The notes below the pieces were generated by a model, which made no database searches, was not told the DNA's origin, and saw nothing but the letters and a program-made list of their open reading frames with translations. This document shows, one piece after another, positions 57,744 through 64,000 of a stretch of 64,000 nt of DNA (its first letter is position 1; each line of letters starts with the position of its first letter). Origin of the DNA: Desulfomicrobium baculatum DSM 4028. GTDB taxonomy: Bacteria; Desulfobacterota; Desulfovibrionia; Desulfovibrionales; Desulfomicrobiaceae. Where the stretch lies: contig NC_013173.1 in assembly GCF_000023225.1 (NCBI RefSeq), positions 932,501 to 996,500 on the forward strand, given 5' to 3'. Both the position numbers and the translations under genes were made by a program.

Positions 57744-60700
57744 TTAGCCGCCTTTTCTGTTATCTTCGAACATTTCGACAGGCATCGGATAGTCCAATCT
57801 CCACGTCATCTTGATCGGTCTGTCACTCTCGAATTTGATCAGCTGCACCGGCCCCAGACACGTGAAAGGGGCGGTGGCACCGTTTCTTTTTTTCTGTCCG
57901 CGGGCAAAGATGAGAATCGTGTACCCTCGGACCTTGTGGTGGATCAGGTTCTGGCCGTCAGTGTGATGCTGAGCGGTGTTGGACTGGGACTCCCAATGCA
58001 GCAGCTCACGACTGATCGGGTAGTCTGCGTACATGGTGCTTGGTGAAAACTCTTTTTCTGTTTTTTGGAAGGTCACAAGCAGGGCGTAGGTTTTGATTTC
58101 CGCAAAATGTAGCACGCCTACGCCGGCCTTACCGGCTGATTCCAAATTCGCCTTGCCGAGGGCCGCTTGGATCTCCTTGATGCCGTAAAAGGCATGCAAT
58201 TCCAGTGGGCAGGCGTAGGGAAGCTGCATGCTTTGGCCTGCTGCATTGCTGGCTTCCTGCGACCATGCCAATATCTCATCCAGATCCGCGCAGATCGTCG
58301 GGTTTGCCGCCAATCGCGAGAAGGCCTCCTCAAGTGACGCAATGTCAGCTTTATCCCCTCTGTCGCCCCAGATACGATAGTAAATAAGGAAGGCCGAATC
58401 ACCGGCCAGAGATACGGCCTCATTAATATTTTCCTCCCTGATCTTGCTGAGAATCTGGCGATAGAGCGCGGCTTCATGAGGGCCGCTGATGAATGCTGCG
58501 CGAATCAACGCCTTCTTCAACCTGTTCAAATCGGGATCGGTGGGGATCGGCCCCAGTTGTGCTTTTGCCTTCCAGCCGCTCCATGTTTCCCTGGCCAGCA
58601 GCACCTCCGGTTCGTAGTCGTGGTATCGGATGAAGTTGCCGAAGGTCAGGTCCTGATCCGTCTCGTGAGTGAAAGACTGCAGCCGCTCGGGCACTTGAAC
58701 GGCAAGGCGCCTCAGGTTCTCCCGGATGTTTTCCAGAACGTATTCCCTCGAAAGCCGGTCAAGCTGGATTGAGCAGCCAGCCGGTAGATGCGGGAAATCG
58801 AGTTCCACTTCCTTGTCGATGGCAAAACGATGCCTTGGAAGGAGAGCCTTGAATTTGCTGTCCGCGCGGAACCGGCGGTGCGCTTGGCCGACAAAATCGA
58901 GGACCGTTAGGCAGTCTTTTTCCGGGGCGTGGCGCAGCCCGCGTCCGAGCTGCTGAAGAAAGACGGTCAGGCTCTCGGTCGGACGCAAAAAGAGGATCGT
59001 ATTGACCTCGGGCACGTCCACGCCTTCGCTGAGTTTGTCTACCGTGAACAGGAACGTGAGCGCGCCATTTTTCAGTTTGCTCAAAAGGTCAGCACATGCG
59101 TGTCCATCCAGGCCGGAGACAAAGGCTGCGGAAGGCAGGCCGCGCAGACTGAGTTGGTCGGCCATGAACTGCGCATGCCGAATCGTCACACAGAACCCGA
59201 TTCCTTTGAGGGTGTGCAATTCGGGTTCATAGCGATGCAGGGCGGATATGATCGTTTCCACGCGTTGCTGGGCGCGGACCTGACCCAGGACGTAGACATT
59301 TTCAAGTGCGGATTCATTGTAACGGCCATTGTTCCAGAACTGGTCGCCATTGATGGCAATTGGATCGGAAACGCCGAAATAATGGAAAGGGCAGAGAAGT
59401 TTTTCTTCCAAGGCCTCGGGAAGGCGGATTTCTGCAGCAAAGCGATTGCCAAAATCTGCCGCCACGTTGCCGCCATCCATGCGTTCCGGGGTTGCAGTAA
59501 GACCGAGCAGAACCTGTGATTCGAAGTGGTCGAATATCGGTCTGTAACTGTTGGCGACACCGTGGTGGGCTTCGTCTATGACGATATAGTCGTAAAAACT
59601 TGGGCCAACGAGTTCCCATAGTCGTCGTGTTGAGAGCATGTTGATGGAGCAGAACAGATGCTCCATACGGCCTGCCTCATGGGCACCGACCTGCAATTCT
59701 CCGAAATTCTGGTCTCGCAAGACCTGACGGAACGTTGCCAGGGCCTGCTGCAGGATTTCCTGCCGGTGAGCCACGAAGAGTAGTTTCGCTTGGCGGCCGT
59801 TTTCTTCATAAAACCGCTTGAAGTCGAACGCGGTGATCACCGTTTTGCCTGTGCCCGTGGCGGCAATCACGAGATTCTTCCACCGGTCGTGAAGAGATCG
59901 CTCCCTGTGCAACGCCTCAAGGATGCGTTCCTGGAAAGGATGGGGGCAAAGATCGAAAAAGATTGCCGGAGCATCACTCTGCGGGTTTCTCGCCCGCGCA
60001 ATGGCTGTGCGAAATGGTGCCGGGTTCTGCGGGTCGAAGGGAATGAACTCGCGGCTATTCCAGTACGTCTCAAACTCGATCGAGAATTTTTCCAGGATAT
60101 GACCCATGTCTTGAGCGGTAATCTTGAGATTCCACTCCAGGCCGCTGGTGATGGCGGCATGTGACATGTTGGCCGAACCGATGTAGGCCGTTGAAAATCC
60201 GGTATGTCGCAGGAAGTGATATGCCTTTGCGTGCAGTCTGGTGCGCTCCGTATCGTAGGAAACGCGCACCTGCACGTTTGGGAGAGCTGCAAGCCATTCC
60301 ACCGCCCGGGCATCTGACGCCCCCATATATGACGTGGTGATCACGCGAACCGGAATGCGCCGTGCACGCAAATCCTCAAACGAGGCCATCAAGAGGCGAA
60401 GCCCGGACCACTTGATGAACGAGAGCAGAATATCCACGCCATCTGCCGAGCGCATTTCCTCATTGAGTTCATGGGCAAGCTGCGGTTCCTGGGGTGAGCC
60501 TGTAAAAAGACTGCTTTCCGAGAGGGACGTATGCGGGCGGGGAATGCCGGGTTGGCCAAAGTTGGGCGGGGTAATTTCAAGAAGAAGAGGTTTTAGTTCC
60601 GGAACGAGGCAATGCTTCCGCAGATGCTCCTTGCCCGGTTGGCTGGCGACCTGCGCGAGGATTTCATTGCATAAGGCCAGCCGTCGTTGAGGGTCCGATT

Positions 60701-60872
60701 CTTCGCGCAGAGCCTGCTCCAGCACTCTGGCCACAAAGGAGGCATAACGACTTGGTATCTCTTCCTGATCGATCTTGCCGAAGATCGTTCGCAGTTCCGG
60801 ATGCCGATTCAACGATTCGCGCAGCAGTTCATCAAGAAGCGCGTCGTAGATGCCTGGCGCCGGGTGTTGCAT
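57744..60872 (-). CDS. PLD-nuclease / DEAD-DEAH helicase / DUF3427 protein
   Basis: The 1042-aa protein has a phospholipase D-like nuclease domain (about 130-270; LHAKAYHF then YIGSANMS), a superfamily 2 helicase (about 315-680; Walker A AATGTGKT at about 340, IDEAHH at about 434, LTATPER, and motif VI QQLGRGLRH) and a C-terminal DUF3427 domain (about 885-1035; YADYPISRELLHWESQSNTA and HHKVRGYTILIFAR). Such proteins occur in defence-rich islands as ATP-driven DNA-targeting enzymes. Its ATG overlaps the stop of the Nudix gene (TGATG), so both are translated together. DUF3427 may read a nucleic-acid feature; that is inference. Confidence 0.9.
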   Translation of the reverse strand: MQHPAPGIYDALLDELLRESLNRHPELRTIFGKIDQEEIPSRYASFVARVLEQALREESDPQRRLALCNEILAQVASQPGKEHLRKHCLVPELKPLLLEITPPNFGQPGIPRPHTSLSESSLFTGSPQEPQLAHELNEEMRSADGVDILLSFIKWSGLRLLMASFEDLRARRIPVRVITTSYMGASDARAVEWLAALPNVQVRVSYDTERTRLHAKAYHFLRHTGFSTAYIGSANMSHAAITSGLEWNLKITAQDMGHILEKFSIEFETYWNSREFIPFDPQNPAPFRTAIARARNPQSDAPAIFFDLCPHPFQERILEALHRERSLHDRWKNLVIAATGTGKTVITAFDFKRFYEENGRQAKLLFVAHRQEILQQALATFRQVLRDQNFGELQVGAHEAGRMEHLFCSINMLSTRRLWELVGPSFYDYIVIDEAHHGVANSYRPIFDHFESQVLLGLTATPERMDGGNVAADFGNRFAAEIRLPEALEEKLLCPFHYFGVSDPIAINGDQFWNNGRYNESALENVYVLGQVRAQQRVETIISALHRYEPELHTLKGIGFCVTIRHAQFMADQLSLRGLPSAAFVSGLDGHACADLLSKLKNGALTFLFTVDKLSEGVDVPEVNTILFLRPTESLTVFLQQLGRGLRHAPEKDCLTVLDFVGQAHRRFRADSKFKALLPRHRFAIDKEVELDFPHLPAGCSIQLDRLSREYVLENIRENLRRLAVQVPERLQSFTHETDQDLTFGNFIRYHDYEPEVLLARETWSGWKAKAQLGPIPTDPDLNRLKKALIRAAFISGPHEAALYRQILSKIREENINEAVSLAGDSAFLIYYRIWGDRGDKADIASLEEAFSRLAANPTICADLDEILAWSQEASNAAGQSMQLPYACPLELHAFYGIKEIQAALGKANLESAGKAGVGVLHFAEIKTYALLVTFQKTEKEFSPSTMYADYPISRELLHWESQSNTAQHHTDGQNLIHHKVRGYTILIFARGQKKRNGATAPFTCLGPVQLIKFESDRPIKMTWRLDYPMPVEMFEDNRKGG

Positions 60873-61297
60873 CAGGCGGTTCCGCCGTTTGTGGACATGT
60901 ACGCCGTGACTACCGGAATATCCGCTTCGGCCCAGTCCAGGGTGTGCAGTTGGCTTGGCAGCAACCAGAGTAAGGCGGCGTGTTCATGAAGGACAATTTC
61001 GCCTTCTTCAATAGTGCAGACGAAGGGGTAGAGGGTGATTGTGAATGTTGGATACTGATGAGTGCTTGCAGGAAGGCTACGTCCAATGCGGGCCTGAATC
61101 CCGATTTCCTCTAGCAGTTCGCGGCGCAGGCATTCCTCGGCTGTTTCGCCGGGATCAATCTTGCCGCCAGGGAATTCCCACTTGTGGGGCATGTTCATAA
61201 CGGCACTGCGCTGGGCCGCGAGCACGCGCCCCTCACGTTCGATGATGGCGCATGTAACGTGAATGTGTTTTTTCGTAGAGGGGGGATTATTGTCCAT
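60872..61297 (-). CDS. Nudix hydrolase (MutT-like nucleoside triphosphate pyrophosphohydrolase)
   Basis: About 141 aa from an ATG at 61297 (an ATG at 61345 is an alternative). The Nudix box GGKIDPGETAEECLRRELLE with EIGI is complete (G-x5-E-x7-R-E-x2-E-E-x-G), preceded by VTCAIIEREGRVLAAQRS, typical of the MutT/8-oxo-dGTP group. It hydrolyses nucleoside triphosphates of unusual bases. The stop codon overlaps the start of the helicase by one base, so it is part of the same unit. I recall MutT-like genes beside DUF3427 helicases as a recurrent pair, which suggests a shared function in defence or DNA quality control. Confidence 0.88.
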   Translation of the reverse strand: MDNNPPSTKKHIHVTCAIIEREGRVLAAQRSAVMNMPHKWEFPGGKIDPGETAEECLRRELLEEIGIQARIGRSLPASTHQYPTFTITLYPFVCTIEEGEIVLHEHAALLWLLPSQLHTLDWAEADIPVVTAYMSTNGGTA

Positions 61298-61537
61298 ATA
61301 TAGGGCATTCAGTGATATAGGTTGAGCTGCGTCTTCATTTGGCAAGGACTGGCTGAAGCCACTTTTATTGCCAGAGAAAATAAGCCCTAAGTATGCAGAA
61401 CTGTCAAGAATAATAGGCTGTAAGACGATTGAATGGCGTATGCTTCAGTAGAAATAAGCTTTTGGTACTGTCATATATTTTTTGGCTCAGCGCTGGTGTG
61501 GATCGGCACTTCTGCTGCAGAAAGGTCGACGCGATCA

Positions 61538-62479
61538 TCACCCAAGCTTGTACCGCTGCCGGTGCCACGCCAGATTATCCGTCGCCGGGTAGTAGCACTC
61601 CCTCTCAGGCATGATCATGGGCCGGTTCGCAAACTGCTGGATATGCCCTGGAAGGTTGCCGTCGCGCGTTATCGAGCGGGCGACGATTACTTTGAAGTCG
61701 TCGTCGAATCCCACCAGCCCGCTGTCGAAAGTCCAGTGGCAGAGCTTGCACAGGGCCAGGCCGTTGGTGGGGCTGTCATCATGGGAGACGGCCCAGTCCT
61801 TGATGTGGGCGGCGTCCACCACCGTGCGACTGTCCGGGGAAATGATGCGGATGCCGCACAGGGCGCAGCGGTGATCATAGACCTTGACGATGACCCTGCG
61901 GAATGCCTGGTCGCGGGCGGGTTTCTCCACGGCTTTTTCGTAGAGAGCGGGGGTTTCCCGCAGGAGTATGTCGGCATAGTCGAAGGCTGACAACTGGGTG
62001 TTGGCCAGGTCGAGCAAGAGTTTTTCCAGAACTGGGGCAAAGCTGCGGCGGATGAGATTCAGCCGGGCTGTCGCGCGTTTTTGCGGGTTTTTGAGATGCT
62101 CAAAAAATCCTTCGTTCAGGGATGCGAAGGCGTACCGCTCCCGCACGTTCCTCCAGGAGGACGGTTCAGTTGCCAGCAGTGTTTTTCCGGGGATCGGATG
62201 CAGCGTCCAGAACCCGTCCGTTCGGAGATAGAAGAAGGGCAGGTGAAGGCTCGGACGTAGGCGGTCGGGTAGGATGGCGTTCCAGTAGAGCATGAACGCG
62301 TCGGTCAGGTCGTCGTCGGGCACGATCCGGTTTTCCGTGATCCTGCCGGCATCCATGAGGTCGAGCACGGCCAGGAGCAGGAAGGGCTTGTACGGAGCCC
62401 GGCCAAAGGTTTCTGTCGGCCAGGTTGCTCTGTTGGTGTCCTGCCGGATGGCCGGGAACGCGAAGGATGGCATTTGCAT
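61538..62479 (-). CDS. HNH restriction-type endonuclease (COG3440-like)
   Basis: The 313-aa protein has an N-terminal domain starting with GRAPYKPFLLLAVLDLMDAG, then an HNH nuclease domain (about 205-265: CALCGIRIISPDSRTVVDAA, HIKDW, then LALCKLCHWTFD). The four cysteines form the zinc knuckle of the HNH_2 type. The N-terminal domain resembles the sulfur-binding-type domain of McrA-like enzymes that recognise phosphorothioated DNA, so it may be a modification-dependent endonuclease; that part is only moderately sure. No dnd genes are in the window. It is the first gene of the minus-strand defence-type cluster, 240 bp before the Nudix gene. Confidence 0.78.
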   Translation of the reverse strand: MQMPSFAFPAIRQDTNRATWPTETFGRAPYKPFLLLAVLDLMDAGRITENRIVPDDDLTDAFMLYWNAILPDRLRPSLHLPFFYLRTDGFWTLHPIPGKTLLATEPSSWRNVRERYAFASLNEGFFEHLKNPQKRATARLNLIRRSFAPVLEKLLLDLANTQLSAFDYADILLRETPALYEKAVEKPARDQAFRRVIVKVYDHRCALCGIRIISPDSRTVVDAAHIKDWAVSHDDSPTNGLALCKLCHWTFDSGLVGFDDDFKVIVARSITRDGNLPGHIQQFANRPMIMPERECYYPATDNLAWHRQRYKLG

Positions 62480-62728
62480 GGGGCTTTTTATCGCCCATTT
62501 TAGGAAATGTCAGTAGGGAAGCTCAGAGTATTCAAGCTTTTGCACCCTATATGTCACTGGTCGGATGTGAACAAAATACCTCTCCCTTGATGCAACGACA
62601 GATTGAGGCCATCTCGGTCTTGATACCCCATTCCAATACCCCCACAGAGGTGAGACGCAAGAGGTAGTCTAAAACGTACTGATGCAATTTTATGAGTAAT
62701 AATCAAAGGATCTCAGGTGGATAGCAAT

Positions 62729-62757
62729 AAAAAAGCCCGGAAATCCGGGCGTTTTTT
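62729..62757. terminator. Bidirectional intrinsic terminator next to the CAU tRNA
   Basis: GCCCGG (62735) with CCGGGC (62750), flanked by AAAAAA on the left and TTTTTT on the right, works on both strands. On the minus strand it ends the trxB-like/tRNA transcript. The stretch 62480-62728 holds no gene. Confidence 0.8.
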
Positions 62758-62764
62758 GTGTGCA

Positions 62765-62840
62765 TGGTGGGCCAACCAGGGGTCGAACCTGGGACCATCC
62801 GGTTATGAGCCGGGGGCTCTACCAACTGAGCTATTGGCCC
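62765..62840 (-). tRNA. tRNA with CAU anticodon (tRNA-Met or tRNA-Ile2)
   Basis: On the minus strand the acceptor stem GGGCCAA pairs with TTGGCCC, with D arm, anticodon loop CTCATAA (CAU), T arm CCAGG TTCGACC CCTGG and an encoded CCA (62767-62765). CAU may be elongator methionine or the lysidine-modified isoleucine tRNA; the sequence alone does not settle it, but it is not an initiator type (first pair G-C). Confidence 0.93.
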
Positions 62841-62868
62841 TCTCGTGAGGAGCAACGGTTGTTAAGTC

Positions 62869-63786
62869 CTACTTCGCTTCTTTGTCAAGAAGTGTGCGGC
62901 GTCTCTCTTTGACGTGGCTGATGGCCGCGCGTCCGGCCAGGGCTCCCTCGCCCACGGCCACGCTGATCTGCAGAAAGCGGCCCACACAGTCTCCGGCCGC
63001 GAAAATACCGGGGACATTGGTGCGCTGTTCACGGTCCGTTTCGATGAACTGACCGTTGCGTATGAGGCCCAGGCTGTAGGCGAAGTCGCTGGAAGAGGCC
63101 TGCCCCATGGCTATGAAGAGGCCCTGGGCGTCGATCTGTTGTCCTGATTCCAGTTGGGCTGTTTCGAGCCCGATTTCTCCGGCCAGGGTGACGATCTTGC
63201 CTTCCAGGACGGGGATCTTGTTTTCTTCCAGACGGTAGAGGAAGTCTTCGCTGATAGCCAATTCCTTGCCCTGGGAACAGATTGTCACATTCGGGGTGTA
63301 CTGCAGCAGTTCAAGGGCCTGGTTGGCGGCGAAGTTTCCTTCCCCGACGACCAGGACCGGTTTGCCGCGCATGAAGAAGCCGTCACAACTGACGCAGTAG
63401 GACACTCCCTTGCCTTCATAGTCGCCCAGATTCGAGATGCCGGGTCTGATGCGGGACACGCCGGTGGCCAGGATGATGGACGCGGCTTCGATCTCCTCGT
63501 CCTCGGTCTTGGCCACGAAAGCGCCTGTATCGTTTTGATGAATGCCGAGCACCCGGTCGCAACGGATATCCGCTCCGAACTTGGCGGCCTGTGCTTTGCC
63601 TCGCTCGATCAGCTCCTTTCCGGTAATGGTCTCGGTGAAGCCGAAATAATTGTCTATTTCATAGTCGCCGGCAACTTTTGGGGCGCATCCCAGAATCAGG
63701 GTGCGCATGCCGGCCCGTGCCGTGTAGATGGCGGACGAGAGGCCTGCGGGCCCTTGTCCTATGATGAGGATGTCAACGCTTTCCAT
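62869..63786 (-). CDS. Thioredoxin reductase-like NAD(P)/FAD oxidoreductase
   Basis: The 305-aa protein has the FAD motif IIGQGPAGLSSAIYTARAG, the redox-active C131 and C134 in YCVSCDG, a second dinucleotide motif VLVVGEGNFAANQALEL and the late FAD motif FAAGDCVG. This is the thioredoxin reductase layout. The usual CATCDG is CVSCDG here. The second Rossmann motif is GEGNFA rather than GGGDSA, so the pyridine nucleotide preference may differ. GGAG precedes the ATG at 63786; the longer frame upstream is rejected. Directly downstream is the CAU tRNA. Confidence 0.9.
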   Translation of the reverse strand: MESVDILIIGQGPAGLSSAIYTARAGMRTLILGCAPKVAGDYEIDNYFGFTETITGKELIERGKAQAAKFGADIRCDRVLGIHQNDTGAFVAKTEDEEIEAASIILATGVSRIRPGISNLGDYEGKGVSYCVSCDGFFMRGKPVLVVGEGNFAANQALELLQYTPNVTICSQGKELAISEDFLYRLEENKIPVLEGKIVTLAGEIGLETAQLESGQQIDAQGLFIAMGQASSSDFAYSLGLIRNGQFIETDREQRTNVPGIFAAGDCVGRFLQISVAVGEGALAGRAAISHVKERRRTLLDKEAK

Positions 63787-63850
63787 AATGATTCTCCTTT
63801 GCTTGTGGCAGGTCAGATAAGAACGGACCAAGCGCGAGGCAATGCGTATT

Positions 63851-64000
63851 TCAAATTTTGCAGTGACACTCTGCCAGACAGTGGTGCAGGGCCTGCCCAA
63901 GGGTGACCATGTCGACCGGTTTTGATATGATCCGGCACACTGCGTGGTGTGAACAGACGATGTTCCCGAGCGGCGAGGCCGTGGCCAGCATGATGCGCAG
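63851..64000 (-). CDS. Response regulator receiver domain, C-terminal end (partial)
   Basis: Only the last 49 residues are in the window. RIMLATASPLGN and then IISKPVDMVTLGQALHHCL match the end of a receiver domain, with the conserved K-P pair of the final strand. No output domain follows before the stop, so it is either a stand-alone receiver or one with an N-terminal partner. It lies upstream of the thioredoxin reductase-like gene on the same strand. Confidence 0.65.
   Translation of the reverse strand: MRIMLATASPLGNIVCSHHAVCRIISKPVDMVTLGQALHHCLAECHCKI

Overview
The window looks like chromosome of a sulfate-reducing Desulfobacterota of the Desulfovibrionales (Desulfomicrobium/Desulfovibrio-like). 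The evidence is indirect: a GC-rich backbone, a birA - pyruvate carboxylase - PEP synthase run that I recall as contiguous in Desulfovibrio genomes, and the general gene style. No species call is made. All calls come from reading the sequence and translations; no database search was run.

Layout. 1-9.5 kb holds housekeeping genes: a NERD/zinc-ribbon membrane protein (cut by the window edge), a YbaK-type deacylase, ribB under an FMN riboswitch with its own terminator, a small Cys-motif protein, typA, an FAD oxidoreductase and a REC-PAS-GGDEF-EAL protein. 9.7-16.4 kb is a chemosensory operon: STAS protein, CheA with a fused receiver, CheW, CheB, CheR. 16.4-24.7 kb is an anaplerotic/gluconeogenic block: BirA, a divergent 1230-aa pyruvate carboxylase with a C-terminal zinc ribbon, and a 1197-aa PEP synthase with an internal insertion. 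24.7-30.3 kb carries a YgjP-like metallopeptidase, a lipoprotein, REP-like palindromes, an M20 amidohydrolase with a GNAT partner, and pgk-tpiA-secG.

30.36-48.62 kb is the accessory core. A tRNA-Leu(GAG) is the insertion point of two tandem integrated elements. Three copies of the tRNA 3' end (30427, 38109, 48581) bound element A (about 7.7 kb, AT-rich) and element B (about 10.5 kb, mosaic). Each starts with its own tyrosine recombinase next to the tRNA-proximal att copy. Element A has a two-winged-helix replication-initiator-like protein followed by two 22-bp-phased iteron-like repeats, a serine resolvase with res-like dyads upstream, an RHH regulator, and a membrane/coiled-coil cargo gene. 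Element B has a Vsr - cytosine methyltransferase - putative restriction endonuclease cassette, a second serine recombinase, and a block of shuffled antirepressor genes and fragments (Rha, P22_AR_N, Bro-N). All three att copies are followed by a hairpin, and two of these are good terminators. The elements therefore seem to restore the tRNA terminator as well as the tRNA 3' end.

49-55.8 kb returns to backbone: a spermidine-synthase-like pair split into soluble and membrane genes, an AI-2E-family permease, a CNNM/CBS/CorC protein, a small HTH regulator coupled to an OFA-type MFS transporter, and a DUF533/TerB-like protein. 56-62.5 kb looks like a defence-type cluster, all on the minus strand: HNH endonuclease, Nudix hydrolase translationally coupled to a PLD-helicase-DUF3427 protein, PIN/NYN-like protein, and a SAM methyltransferase whose 3' end abuts a truncated universal stress protein. 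The window ends with a CAU tRNA, a thioredoxin-reductase-like enzyme and the tail of a response regulator.

The most promising unexplained structures are the antirepressor mosaic, the terminator-restoring att sites, the plasmid-like module of element A, the poly-C repeats following island genes, and the minus-strand defence-type cluster.
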